Of a stretch of 64,000 nucleotides of DNA, positions 11,426-23,620 are shown piece after piece. A program made the position numbers and the translations under genes. The stretch covers positions 710,116 to 774,115 of the forward strand of contig JABYQU010000012.1 in assembly GCA_022264855.1 (NCBI GenBank), in the 5' to 3' direction. This DNA is from Lenzites betulinus (lineage: Eukaryota > Basidiomycota > Agaricomycetes > Polyporales > Polyporaceae). The notes beneath the pieces were generated by a model. The model saw only the letters and a list, made by a program, of their open reading frames with translations. It did no database searches and was not told the origin of the DNA. Every line of letters begins with the position of its first letter. Position 1 is the stretch's first letter.

Positions 11426-12768
11426 TTTGAGAACGCGCCGTATGTGTACTGTGGCGTCGTAGAATTAGTATGTCAGCCCTCGGTGATATCATACACTGGA
11501 TATCCGTCATTAAAACATCACGCCCCAGGCACACTAGTCGGGCGAATACTACGACTGCCATATACGGACTAGCACTATACGCCCGGAACGCCACTACTTG
11601 GCGGGGGCCCGGGGTTGGGGTGACTTCCGATGGATTCAGAAAGTGACTAGTGATGTGCACAGTGTTGTATATCAGCGAGACGAAAGACATGACACTCCCC
11701 TACAAACGGTCATCTAGCGTTATTGCATCCCCTGTAATCAATCGCACAGCCGACGGCTTCACGGCTTGGATGAGGCTCTGAAGAGCGACGGGTGCATGGA
11801 AGCTGGATGGGTTCTCCGCTTGTGCGCCGGTACGACCCTTCGGAGTTCGAGAAGGGGTGGTGCGCGGTGGTGCCTTATTATATGCAGAGGTCGCCACGAC
11901 GGGCGCGTCCCTGGGGCGCGGTACCGAATCGATCCTTCTCGGAATCAATTCTCACACACAGTCGGAAGCTTTCGTGCTGTGAATTGCGCCAACAATTGAT
12001 TGCCAGAGGGATCATGGAAGGCCGATGATGTCGATAAAAGTACGCACTGAGCAAGGTCGCGAGCGAGAAGGCAGTTGAACACGGACATGGACACTACCAA
12101 GTGCGGTAGATAGAGCTTGTAGATGGGCTGCTCACCGAGGCGCAGACGATGAAACTAAGATAGAGCTATCACCTCTTTGTCACGCACATGTGTGCGCCCA
12201 TGTGGTGCGTGCTTGAGAGCAAGGTACGATCCCGGAGTAAGGGAGGTCATACGGTCCGAGGCGATCGGACCGCTCGGGATGGCTGTTGGATCCCATGGGC
12301 GACGCACAGGACGTGTTCGTGCGTTAATGAGGTGTGGCAGGCGGCGAATGCAGGCGATGCAGGCTGATACAAGTCGTTGGGGAACGGAGTGAGACGGAGG
12401 AGGGCCGAGCGGAGGCGATCGCGGAAGGAACAGGCACCAGGCACAGCCCGAGCGCACGTCCAGCGTGGCGGACTTGCCCGACGGCGAGCAGGGAAGACGC
12501 TCTGCAGAGGGAGTATGGCCAGGTATCGAGAGGACGGGTACACGTCCAGGGCAGCGGGGAGCGTGGCAGATGAGGGGAGCATTGAGAATTGCCGGATCGG
12601 GGGCGTGTGCCTGGCGGAAGGGCGGGGCGGGGGCGCGCGTCGGATCCCTGATCTCTCTCTTCCTCTCTCCCAACGCTCTCCACCCGACCCCCGACGCCGA
12701 CGCCAACGCCGTCCTGGCTGCTCTCCACAGCGCCGGCCTGCTCAAGCCCAGCCTCTTGAGCCACCAGC
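11426..12768. other. Intergenic; upstream region of the deubiquitinase
   Basis: No gene recognised. Both strands carry open frames without domain character. The last 130 bases before 12769 are C-rich and promoter-proximal in look. Confidence 0.4.
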
Positions 12769-15700
12769 ATGGCCATTGGAAAATGGATCCCATTCGCCTC
12801 CAGCCAGTCCGCCGCAGCCCCCGTCCCCGTCGTCGTCCAGCAGCCCCCCGTGATCGCCCCCGCAGACGCAAAGACCTTCGGCCTCGAGAACGTGAGTCTC
12901 CGCTCTCGTCCCCCACTTCGCTCGCTGACGTCGCCCAGTTCGGGAACACCTGGTGAGTACAATGCCCCCCTTCCGCCGCCCTCTCCTCTGCTCGCCCTGC
13001 ACTTCCCCGCAACCATCAACGCTATGCTTCTCTCTTGCTTCGCTCGAACCCGCCAAATAATGCGGCATACACTCCGGCTGGTCTGTTTGCGCCCAGTGCC
13101 CCTCTAGCTGGCCGGCTGCCTGCGTGCTCTCGCACCCGGCGCAGAGTACAAATATTCCCACTACGACAGCCCTGTCACCCCGTTTCCCTCTCTCGCTGCG
13201 GCGTGACATTCCACGCGCTCTCATTGCACGCCGCCAAGCCTTCCTTCCTTACGGCACTGTCCCGTCCACCCCCGTTTGCTGCACATGCTGACCGTGTCCT
13301 CTCCACAGCTACGCAAACTCCGTCCTCCAAGCCCTCTACTTCTGCGGCCCCTTCCGCGAACTTCTCATCCAGTACCCCGACCCTTCCGTGCCCGATGTCC
13401 CCCTCCATCCTCCACCTCCGCCCGCCCCCGTTCACCCACCGCCTCCGCCTCCAGCCATCAGCCCCCAGACCTCTCGCAAGAAAGGTGCCCGCGGGATGTC
13501 CATCTCAGAACCTGCCCCGAACCCCAATCTCCCTCCCGCATTTCCGATACCACCCTCTCCGCCCACCCTGCTCTCCGCCCTCCGCTCCCTGTACCTCCAC
13601 ATCAGCCGAAACCCGACCGATAAGGGCACCGTCTCCCCTCGCATTCTAATTGACAAGATCAAGGAGCTTAACGAGCTCTTCCGCGGCTCTATGCACCAGG
13701 ACGCCCACGAGTTTCTCAACTTCCTCCTCAACCGGATTATGGAAGAAATGGAGGACGACAGACGCCGCCTCGGCTCGGCGCCGAACGGCGTAGCCCCCTC
13801 CGGAGACGATCGTAAGCTTCCCGCCTCTGCTATGTATATCCCCGCATTTACGTTCGCCGGCTCACGTCGCCGTTCCAACAGTGTCCAACTCGATAGCGAC
13901 GCTTTCCACCGTGCCGGCGCCCTCCACGTCCACGGCGGTGGGCACGTCGTACCACTCGACGATCGTGCACCGCCTGTTCGAGGGCGTGCTGACGAGCGAG
14001 ACGCGCTGCCTGACGTGCGAGACCGTGTCGTCGCGCGACGAGTCCTTCATCGACCTCTCGATCGACATCGAGCAGAACTCGAGTGTGACCGCGTGCCTGC
14101 GCCAGTTCAGCGCGAGCGAGATGCTCTGCCAGAAGAACAAGTTCTTCTGCGACTCCTGCTGCGATCTGCAGGAGGCTGAGAAGAGGTGCGCGCTTCCCTG
14201 CCTGCGCACATGCGTGCGCGTGCTCACGGCCGTGGCGGAACGATGCAGAATGAAGATCAAGAAGCTGCCGAACGTGCTCGCGCTTCATCTGAAACGCTTC
14301 AAGTACCAGGAGGACGTGGGCAAGTACATCAAGCTTGCGTACCGCGTCGCGTTTCCGCTCGAGCTCCGGCTATTCAACACCGTGGATGATGCAGAAGACC
14401 CGGACCGGCTGTACGAGCTCTTCGCGATTGTAGTACACATCGGAACGTAAGTTCTCGTGTCATATGTTTATAACATGCGTATGCTGACTCTTCCACTCAC
14501 AGCGGCCCACATCACGGGCACTACGTGACCATCATCAAGGCGCGCGGGACATGGATGCTGTTTGACGACGATACAGTGTCGACCATCAAAGAATCCGAAA
14601 TTCCCAAGTACTTTGGGGATTCCAACAGTGGCTCAGCATATGTACTCTACTACCAGGCCGTCGACCTCGACCTTACCGCCCTCGGCGTCAAGCCCCAGAC
14701 GCCGCCTCCGGCCTCCACTACTGATATCGGGTCTGCACCGGGCCACACACTCAGTCTCGCGACCGCCGCCGAGGTGGGCGAGCATCTACACGAACACGCC
14801 CCCGGCTCTCCGAACCCCGCGATACCTCCCGGCCTCACAGAAGAGCCTGACTCGGACAAGAGCGACTCTCCCATGCCCGGGACGCCCGCCTCGCATCCCG
14901 CCCCTCTATCACCCTCGCACGCGCATACCCCCAAGCTTCCCTCTGCACCCTCACCGCCCTCCCTCGTCCTGTCGATACCCCCCTCGGGCGCACATTCGCC
15001 CCCACCACCCGTACCCGTGCCCATCCCGTCCTCTCCATCCCACACACACACCCTCGGCGGGCTGTTCCACAGTCTGCGGCAATCGCCGTCCCTCCGCCTG
15101 CGCGAGCACCGCAAGAGCGCGCACGAGCCGCCCCCACCCGTGCCGAGCCTACCATACTCGCCCTCAGTGCCCGCGTCATCCTCCGCCCGCCGCCCGCGCA
15201 CCGCGCAGTCTACCGCGTCCACCGCAGAGACGAGTCTGCACACGCACGAGGGCGGGTCCGCGTCTGCCTCCGCGTCCGCCGCATCTGTACCACCCTCGCC
15301 CAGCCCGTCGAAGAGCCACGCGTTCCCGAACGGGGGCACGACGCCGACGAAGGACAAGGACAAGGAGCGCGGGCCGGAGCGCAAACGCAGCACGTGGGGC
15401 AAGTGGAAGAGCGCGCTGCAGGACGCCGCGCCCGCGTCGCCCGTCGTGCCCTCCGCGTCTCTGTCTCTATCTGCGTCTCTATCCGCGGGGACGGTCGCGG
15501 ACGAGCCGCCCGCGTCGCCCGCGCACAAGAAGTCCTCCCCGGAGCTCTCGCGCAGCCTGAAGCGCGAGAAGCGCGGGTCGTCGAAGCTCCCGCCACGCCC
15601 GTCGACCGCGAGCGGGCGCATGGCCGCCGAGGAGTCCGCGAACGGGAGCGCGAACGGGGGCGGGAGCACGAGCAGGAGCGGGTCGCCCCCGTCGTCGACG

Positions 15701-16162
15701 GTCATGCCGCCGCTCCCGCCCCTGCCGGCGAGCCCGGCCGTGCCGGACGCGCATGTGCCCGCGACGACGAACGGGACGCACGCGAAGGGCAAGGACAGGG
15801 ATAGGGACAGGGACAGGGAGAACGGGGACGCCGCGCCGCCGCCCCTCCCCAGCCCCAGTCCGCAGCCGATCCCGCACGCATCCGCGCCGCACCTGCACAG
15901 GGAGTTCAGCCCGTTCGCGGCGCACGCCGGGCTCGGGTTCTCCACGAGCGCGGGGAGCGTGGGGGACACGCCGGTCGTGCCGCCGAGCAGCAGCAGCGGG
16001 TCATCTTCCGCGGGCGGCAGCGGGGGCGGAGGCGCGGCGGCGAACTGGAAGCGCGCGACGCGCAAGCTGAGCTTCACGGCGCCGATGCTGGGGCTCGGGC
16101 GGCGCGACCGGGATAAGGACAAGGAGCGGCACAAGGAGCGCGAGAAGGCGTTCGCGCGGTGA
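12769..16162 (+). CDS. ubp9: Ubiquitin-specific protease, Ubp9/Ubp13 (USP12/USP46) type, with long disordered tail
   Basis: Cysteine protease that removes ubiquitin. Six exons: 12769-12891, 12939-12952, 13309-13811, 13882-14185, 14249-14446, 14503-16162. The Cys box reads [22 protein letters not shown]; its catalytic Cys codon is split by a 356-nt intron. The [12 protein letters not shown] box, a zinc ribbon ([10 protein letters not shown] then CDSCCDL), [11 protein letters not shown] and the His box [23 protein letters not shown] are all present, so an active enzyme is expected. A proline-rich insert ([15 protein letters not shown]) sits between the Cys box and the QD box. After about residue 430 there are roughly 500 residues of Ser/Pro/Ala-rich disorder with Arg/Asp-rich [10 protein letters not shown] runs. 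In yeasts this class works with WD-repeat partners; that is family knowledge. Confidence 0.93.
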
Positions 16163-16276
16163 GCGCCCCCTGCGCCCCACGCATCTGTGAAAAGTATCAT
16201 TGTAAGTACCATGCCGCTGCGCGCGCACGCGTAGACGGACGGATTGACGGACGCGTATACTGTACGCGGTGTTGCA

Positions 16277-16280
<4 letters not shown>

Positions 16281-16307
<27 letters not shown>

Positions 16308-16314
16308 CGCGCGA
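16281..16314. repeat. GCGT/GTGC microsatellite
   Basis: About seven GCGT units followed by alternating GC. Confidence 0.9.
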
Positions 16315-16334
16315 GCTTATTGGCGCGTGTGTCT

Positions 16335-16354
16335 TGCTGCTGCTGCTGCTGCTG
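16335..16354. repeat. TGC microsatellite
   Basis: Six to seven TGC/CTG triplets about 170 bp downstream of the deubiquitinase stop. Confidence 0.9.
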
Positions 16355-16756
16355 CCCCTGTTGCTGTCGCTATCCTCGCTCGTTTTCGTGTCTTTTTATG
16401 ACCTTCGCCTTCACCCCTCACTGTGTTTTATTCGCCGTCAGCTGCAGCCTACGCGACCTACTTCGCGCGCGCGCGCACTATCTACTACCTAGCTAGCATA
16501 CCACCACTTTGTATTTGAAGCTGTGAACCGAGATTCGGGTGGGACGCGATGAGGGCGTCCCTGTAATCAGACGTATTGAAGTGTTCAAGTTCAAATGCTG
16601 ACTGAGTGTATAATATATATTATGAAGTGGCGCTCGGCTGGTGTCCGGTCTGTAAGAGGCAGCCGTAGTATTCGCTTGCACCGCCTCACGGGCTGACATT
16701 GACTGTATTCGACGACAAGTTCCGCGCGACTACGCACACTACACAGTTCGAGAGTG

Positions 16757-17757
16757 GGAAGGACCTACCTGGAGCGCATTTTGGTTTCCCCACCCGCGCG
16801 CCGCCCCGAGAGGCAGCGCACGAGCAGGTACTTATCCCGAGGACCACGAAAAGGTATGCGCCAGGACAATGTCCCTCCCTCGGGACGCACCTTGAGCCAC
16901 ATGGCAGCGGACGGCTTGCTACGGGGTCCGGCCCCGGGTCCCTATACCTCCACACCACCGAGAACGACGGAGAAACGAGAGGCTGACCTTTGACGCGGCG
17001 GGACGGCTTGCTGCGAGATCCAGTCCCGGGTCCTGGCTCCGACCTGCGGGCCGCGAACGACGGAGAAACAAGCGACCGGCCTTGCTTGCGGCGGGACGGC
17101 TTGCTACGAGGTCCAGCCCCGGGTCCCAATGCCACCACAACACCGAAACCGACGGAGAAACGAGAGGCTGACCTGGTAGGCGGCGGGACGGCTTGCTACG
17201 GGATCCAGTCCCGGGTCCTGGCTCCGACCCGCGGGCCGCAAAACGAAACAGAACCCAAACCTGCGGGAGACGGACGGACCTTGCGGTGCTTGAGGACGTC
17301 TTGAGGCGAGGCGGCGGGCTGTCGGTCGAGGTTGGTGTCGCGAGGCGAAGTCGGGGTCGAGGTCGAGGTCGAAGGCGGCGAGCGAAGGCGGCGGGCGAAG
17401 GCGGCGGGCGAAGGCGGCGGGCGAAGGCGAGCGTCGGTGGGGGTCGGGCTGATGATAAAGGATACGAAGGACATTAGCATACGGTAAAGGGAAAAAGGAA
17501 GAGTAAACGCACCGGACATGGAGGAAGGAAGGAAAGAAGGGAATAGGGAGAGAGCACGTCCCTCCTCGCGTTTTATCCACTCGGAGATGTCAGTTGGAGG
17601 ATGACCCTGTCAGCCTCTGGCAGAGTAGCCCGCCAATCGGCGTCCGAGTTCTCTGTGAACGACCAGCCTAGACTTCTGCCAAAGCGGGACAAGCAGCGTA
17701 TTGAGGCGAACAAGATCGCCGCCTGGTCAGAATTGTAACCTTCACTCCGTCAATAAA
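16757..17757 (-). repeat. Dispersed repeat family, copy 3 (inverted)
   Basis: Reverse-complement copy of the family at 7206 and 10530 and the most complete of the three. Read on the minus strand from 17757 it has TGACGGAGTGAAGG, GACCAGGCGGCG, GACGCCGATTGGC, a TATA-like GGATAAAACG near 17575, the GGGACGTGCTCTCTCC leader, a donor-like CCGGTGCGTTT, a GGCGAAGGCGGCG simple repeat (17370-17430 on plus), the CTCCCGCAG acceptor-like site, five minisatellite units with CGTAGCAAGCCGTCC, and the right end near 16760. Confidence 0.75.
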
Positions 17758-17820
17758 CGTTTAAACCACCCAGTTGTGAAGACAAGATTTCCAGGAGTAA
17801 GGCAAGGGCCTGTATCGTCT

Positions 17821-17875
17821 TGATCACATACAGGTGCAGAGGTCCTGCCAGGACACCTGTGCCCGTATGTGATCA
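17821..17875. repeat. 55-bp imperfect inverted repeat (hairpin)
   Basis: Perfect 11-bp outer arms TGATCACATAC and GTATGTGATCA enclose partly matched inner arms (AGGTCCT against AGGACA) around a GCC centre: about 26-bp arms with five mismatches. It lies 64 bp beyond the end of repeat copy 3. Function unknown. Confidence 0.7.
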
Positions 17876-18517
17876 GCGAGTTCGCGCAGAAAAATGATTT
17901 GGAATATGGTTGAATGATCGCTGCAGGTGCTCCGCATTTACCCTAAAGCTGGGGGGAGATTAGTGCACCGGAGCGCGTAGCTTTGCCGTACCGAATGATG
18001 CAGGCGATCCTGCTGAGAATATAATCCGTGGGGTCGAAGATCGTTAGTTAGACAAAGGATAGAGGGACAAACGTGCAGAACGGGATAGATGTTGGAGAGG
18101 GAGATTACGGTGATTTATTAACGCTTTGGGGCTTGCTGTGTGCCAGCCCCGGGGCGATAGCTATTTGGATGTGTCGTCAAAATATTCTTGACCCGGCGCG
18201 AAGTACAAATGGCCGAGCGTAATCAGGGCTGTCGCAGTGAATGTTGTCAAAACGTACTCGGAGCACTGGAGGAGCTCCGTGCCGGGCGCCGAGAGCCGGA
18301 GAAGGTCATGAGATCTGCAAGATCCGGGCGCTTAGCATCCCCGCACGGCTCGATCGCGTCCCCGCACTCGAGCTCGTCCTCCTCGACCTCCTTCTCTCTC
18401 TTCTGCCTCTCACTAGCTATCGGAGGATCTCTTTTGGTCAACGTTAAACATAGACTCATTAAGTATCTACTGCTTCGAACAGTCACCGCCGCATCAAGAC
18501 GCGACCGCGCGTTCAAC
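17876..18517. other. Upstream region of methylcrotonoyl-CoA carboxylase alpha
   Basis: No separate gene recognised. The frame of the first MCC exon stays open upstream to 18188, but the mitochondrial presequence begins naturally at ATG 18518. Confidence 0.5.
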
Positions 18518-21500
18518 ATGTCGTTGCCCAATACCTCTCGTTCTATTGCCACCCGCGCCGCCCTTCCGCGGCGAATACACAAGCTTGCAAAGGGCCCGCA
18601 TTCGACTCTAGCTGCTTCTTCCCATCGTCCTACAGCTGTTTCTCTTGCCAGAAACGGAGCATCATCACTGTCTGTTGTCCAAATCGCGTCTCCTCTGGCA
18701 TATACAAGGGGGTTAGCCACAGCAGCAGGTTTGTGCACGCCCCATCCTCGACCCAGCAGCACAACAACGGTTGCTCATTCTCATTTAAGAAGGATCATTC
18801 ACGGCTTTAGGGCCGTCCAGCCATAAACCCCTCTTCGACAAGATCCTCATAGCAAACAGGTTTGGATGCTCTATGGTCTCTGTCCAACATCTCTTTCGCT
18901 CACCTCATCTTCTCCTTCAAGGGGCGAGATCGCATGTCGCGTGATTCGGACAGCCAAGAAACTTGGTGTCAGGACTGTTGCGGTCTACAGCGACGTAGAC
19001 GCGAGCGCGCTACACGTGCAGCTGGTCTGTGGCCCCCGCGCATTCAAGCAAGTATACCGATCACTGACCGTGTGTACAGGCTGATGAGGCATACTGCATA
19101 GGCCCTGCGCCGTCCTCTGAAAGTTATGTAAGTAGCTCACAATGTGTAGCCTTTCCTCGTCTCATCCATTCCTCCAGCTTCGCGTGGACAAGATTATCGA
19201 CGTGTGTAGACGAAGCGGCGCACAGGTAGAGTATAAGCTTCGTTTCGTTACGCTCACTCTTTCTCACTGAAGCAAACATTAGGCCGTACATCCCGGCTAC
19301 GGCTTTCTGAGTGAGAACGCTGAGTTTGCTGAGCGCCTTGCAGGCGAAGGTATCGTGTTTATTGGTCCACCTGCGAGTGCCATAGTGAGCATGGGCTCAA
19401 AGAGGTATGTGATAACCCCGTTCCTTGAGCGAGTCTTGCTCATTCGGCGTCCAGCGAGTCCAAGAACATCATGTCTGGTGCGGGCCCTGACACTCTATGT
19501 AGAACTGCAGTTGCTTACTCGCCTTGACTGTAGCTGCCAACGTCCCAGTTGTGCCAGGTTATCATGGAACCAATCAAGATTCCGACTTCCTCCAGCAGGA
19601 GGCGTCTCGCATTGGTAATCCCCCGCTCTCGCCTCCCAATGCACACTGTCTCATTCCTCCTCAGGATATCCCGTCTTGATCAAGGCGGTGCACGGCGGCG
19701 GAGGCAAGGGCATGCGCATAGTACACTCCCCGTCCGAGTTCCACGACGCACTGGAATCCGCACAGCGTGAGGCACGTAAGTCGTTCGGCAACGCGGATGT
19801 GCTCGTCGAGAAGTACATCCAGCGCCCGCGGCATGTCGAGGTGCAGGTCTTTGCAGACCAACTCGGCAATTGTGTGAGCTTGTGGGAGCGCGATTGTTCC
19901 GTCCAGCGCAGGAACCAGAAGATCATAGAGGAGGCGCCTGCACCCGGGCTGTCTCCTGAGTTGAGGGCGGACTTGAGTGCGAAAGCGGTCGCCGCAGCGA
20001 AGGCGGTTAATTATGTGGGGGCGGGAACTGTTGAATTCATCTTCGACAACGACACGGAGAAGTTCTACTTTATGGAGATGTAAGTCGCTCATTGTCGTTT
20101 CACGAAAGTCGTATTGACGTATTTTCGATAGGAACACGCGTTTGCAGGTTGAGCACCCGGTGACGGAGATGATCACAGGTCTCGACCTGGTGGAGTGGCA
20201 GCTCCAGGTCTGCATCTCTTCGTGTATTGTGCTGTGACAGTCAACTGATATCCTGTCTAGGTCGCAGCAGGCAACGCCCTCCCGCTCAGTCAGTCCGCCA
20301 TCCCACTCGTCGGGCACGCCTTCGAGGCGCGCATATACGCCGAGAACCCCCGCAATAACTTCCTCCCCGATTCCGGGCAGCTCGTCTACCTCTCCACCCC
20401 GACGCCCACGCACATCTTCGCACCTTCCGTCTCCGAACACAACCTCGCCGCACCCTCTGGAAGCTCCGAGTTTACTCCGGTGGTGAACACCTCCGCTGCA
20501 ATCGAGCCGGTTGTGCGGTTAGAGCAGGGTTTCGAACAGGGTGCGCAAATCGGCGTGTTCTACGACCCTATGATCGCGAAGCTAGTCGTGCACGGGCGCG
20601 ACCGTACCGAGGCGTTACGCATGCTTCGGGGTGCTCTAGAGGAGTACCGGGTCGTGGGTGTTGCGACAAACGTCGAGTTCTTGCGAACGCTGGCGGGGAA
20701 CGACGCGTTCATCAGGGCGGAAGTGGAGACAGGATTCATCCCGGTAAGTAGATCTCTGCTGCCATGCGCCCGAAGCTGACCATCGCACAGAAACACTTCG
20801 AGGAGCTCTTCCCGCCGATCCCGGAGCCTTCACACGAGGCCCTTGCCCAAGCCGCGCTCTTCGTCGTCCTCCGCGACCAGCCGGCCGCGACGCCGGCTAC
20901 CCCATGGAGTACGCTCGCCTCCAGGCGGTTCGGCGGGGACCTCTACGAGCGCACGGTCGTGATCCAGTCCGAAGACACGAGCGCGATCGTAATGAGCGCG
21001 CGCGTCCGGTCGATTCCCCGGGGCCTCTTCGACATCACTACTCGCACCGTGGCGGGGGAACACACCTTCCGCAGCGTCGCCGCTCATCTCGCGGACGCGA
21101 CGACGCTCGCGAGCACGCTCGACGGCGCGCGCCGCCGCACGACCGTCGTCGCACAGCCCCCGCTGCCCGGGTCCGCACTGCACACGGCGGAGCGGCTGCA
21201 CGTGTTCGATGGCGCGCGCAGGACGGCGCTCGTGCTGCCCGCGCCGGAGTGGTTGCTCGCGCTCGGCGGGGACGTGCTGGGCGCTGCGAAGGGCGCGCTG
21301 CGCTCGCCGATGCCGAGCGTGGTCGTGGAGGTGCGCGTGGCGGTGGGCGAGCGCGTCGAGGCGGGGCAGCCGGTAGTCGTGTTGGAGAGCATGAAGACGG
21401 AGACGGTGCTGCGCGCGCCGGTGGCGGGCGTGGTGCGTGCGGTGGGGTGCGTGAAGGGGGATATGGTTGAGGAGGGGAGGGAGCTTGTGGATGTTGAGGA

Positions 21501-21522
21501 GGATGCGAGCGCGGAGGTTTGA
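18518..21522 (+). CDS. mccA: Methylcrotonoyl-CoA carboxylase subunit alpha (biotin carboxylase/biotin carrier), mitochondrial
   Basis: ATP-dependent carboxylation of biotin for leucine breakdown in the mitochondrion. Twelve exons: 18518-18728, 18811-18859, 18922-19024, 19080-19127, 19178-19225, 19283-19404, 19455-19477, 19534-19614, 19665-20079, 20132-20207, 20261-20743, 20791-21522. Exon 1 encodes an Arg/Ser-rich mitochondrial presequence. Then come [20 protein letters not shown], the ATP-grasp loop [44 protein letters not shown], and the C-terminal biotinyl domain with ESMKTE, whose Lys is the biotin site. The spacing and the choice of [11 protein letters not shown] support MCC rather than propionyl- or pyruvate carboxylase. 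The beta subunit is not in the window. Confidence 0.93.
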
Positions 21523-21694
21523 GTCGTTTGATTGCTTGTAGTAGTACTGTTGAATGGCGAATGTGGATATACGACTCGGCTGCCATCTGAATTTGAGCTT
21601 GGGACTTTATCGCGAATCCGCGCTCAAGAAATGCATTTATATTGGTATATGGGCGTTGGAACTTGAAGATATTCTACGCGTATCCCGGGGGCGA

Positions 21695-22258
21695 TCACCG
21701 TCCCTTCCACCACACCCACACTCGCATGACTGCCTTGAAGAGTCCGATACAGGCTGATGTGACGACAGCGCCGATGGTTCCGACAGTAGTAAACCACCAG
21801 GGCGAAAGGATCGAGGCCCCGGCGGATTGGAGGAGCGAGAAAAGCCCTCCGGTAAAGCCGCCGTAGAAGAAGCTCTGTGCCATTGCGGCCAAACTCCCTG
21901 GGCGCGGCACATCAGCCACTGACCGTAATTCAACCGCCGATGAAAACGCACCTGCAGCCACGCCAACGGGAGTGAAGCCGCCTGCATACAGTACCAGCGC
22001 ACCGACAGCGGTGAGTCGGGTGACCAGCCTGACCAGGTACATTATATTCTTCTTCAGCCCCGCTGCGAGCTCGGAGAGGACGGGCCTGGACGGGCCCGCG
22101 ACGACCGCGCTCACGCCGACGGGCAGATCATCCCAATAGCGTCCAACTATGTGTCTTTTTCTCAGCTCAAACATCGTGTTGACAGATGTGGGGAACACGT
22201 ACAGGGCATTGTGAGTGATACTTGACGATGGGGAGCGAAAAACGCTGACGGGAATCAC
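21695..22258 (-). CDS. Small multi-pass membrane protein, unrecognised (5' end unresolved)
   Basis: Minus-strand frame ending at 21695 with four hydrophobic segments (LVRLVTRLTAVGALVLYAGG, GVAAGAF, FFYGGFTGGLFSLLQ, WWFTTVGTIGAVVTSACIGLF) and a basic C-terminal end (VWVWWKGR). It is convergent with the carboxylase gene, 172 bp apart. The first in-frame ATG is near 22172 (MFELRKRHIVGRYW). An upstream stretch, 22290-22365, reads as another membrane segment (VAAVGTTVIGGILGNYV) before a GTGAGT donor, and 22402-22665 is also open, so the gene probably has two or three more 5' exons. Family not recognised. Confidence 0.5.
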   Translation of the reverse strand: MIPVSVFRSPSSSITHNALYVFPTSVNTMFELRKRHIVGRYWDDLPVGVSAVVAGPSRPVLSELAAGLKKNIMYLVRLVTRLTAVGALVLYAGGFTPVGVAAGAFSSAVELRSVADVPRPGSLAAMAQSFFYGGFTGGLFSLLQSAGASILSPWWFTTVGTIGAVVTSACIGLFKAVMRVWVWWKGR

Positions 22259-23620
22259 TGGGGGACTGGACGTAGTGGTACTTAAGGACGCAGAGAATAC
22301 CCTGAACTCACCACGTAATTACCTAAGATACCGCCGATCACGGTGGTTCCTACCGCAGCAACACCGTGGTCGTGAAAACCTAGAGCGCAAATTATGGAAG
22401 TCTACGGTACACATCGAGCGACGGTATTGGCAGACAATGTTGTGGGGTGACATGGGTGTTGTATACGCCCGCAGAGTTCAATGTCAAGAGGGCATACGAC
22501 AAGTAAGATATCAAGCAGTCGATATTTGGCGTGCAATCTACCCGGAGTTGAAAGCGACACGAGGCTGTCGAAGCATTCTACCGCAGCACGATGGGTATCG
22601 GATAATGCGCCTTCGTTCGCTTTCGAGTCTGACGTGTATGAGAAAGCCGTCGAGTATGGAATCACCTGCTCATGGCCGCGGCGAGGCTGGGGGTGACGCC
22701 TACTGAAGAAAGTTTGGAAGCCAGGCTCATGGGGAAGTCGTGTCCTAGTTGCATAGGTTCCGGCGAATTAGTCATCGCTCCTACATGGTGATACAGTGCA
22801 TCCATCGACAGATAGTCGTGAGGTACATAGTATTCCCATGTTCTCCTCTAAACCAAGTTGAAGGCGCAGAGGTAGCACGAAGAGAGGATGATGGTGGCGA
22901 GAGGCACACATGGGCGCCAATCCAACGGCGGCATTCGCTGGTCGGTGGCGGTGCTAGTAATCGAAGCTAAATCCCTACCACCATGAGCGGAAGACCGACA
23001 GCGTTCTCCATGCATAGGCAGCCTCACTTCATGCAGTAGCAAGGCCATAACCACACAGAAACAACCGTAAGCGATGATTACCTATCCCAACAGATGGTGC
23101 GGGTTCCGTACCTACATCATGCCAAGGGCAAAGTTCTGTGCTCCCGGAAGCCTGCGAGCCGCCGCAAGTACTGTGCACAGTCGTGCCGAACTACAAGGCT
23201 TCGGCCGACAGCGTGACAGTGCGTGCATAGGTGTGTACTCTCACTGTGCGTCCGCTCGAGGGTTGTGCCATGCGCAACCGCCGTATGTCCGGTGCAGATC
23301 CAACCACTTCTGGACCGCAGGGTACTACCGTCCATTTCGTCTTTTGACACAACACTGCGCGTGGATGTTTCAACCTCTGTCGTGTCGCATCGCTCGTGGT
23401 GGAATAGCGTCTCTCCTCGATCTTAATGCAGTCGGATAACTGCCACTGACACGCCCCATACGGCACTCCTTTCATTGTTCTCGGAAGGACCTGCCAAGGG
23501 GCTGACCGAACGACACGAATGCCTTCTGGTGGACCAGGATTGGGAATACATAATCTGGTGCTTACTCTGCATGCAAACTTCCAACCCCGGCCCACCGCGT
23601 ATTTCCCCCCAACACCAGTA
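22259..23620. other. Mostly unassigned; possible 5' exons of the minus-strand membrane gene
   Basis: The part up to about 22665 may belong to the minus-strand membrane protein. From 22750 to 23620 neither strand gives a convincing coding pattern or repeat. Confidence 0.4.

Larger units (their letters stand above)
16163..16756. other. 3' flank of the deubiquitinase with simple repeats
   Basis: Contains the GCGT and TGC microsatellites listed separately and a short CG run near 16466. No gene seen. Confidence 0.5.

Noticed and set aside
14650..16212. Long minus-strand open frame opposite the Ubp9 tail
   Set aside because: It mirrors the low-complexity GC-rich tail codons of the plus-strand exon and has no domain; a compositional shadow.
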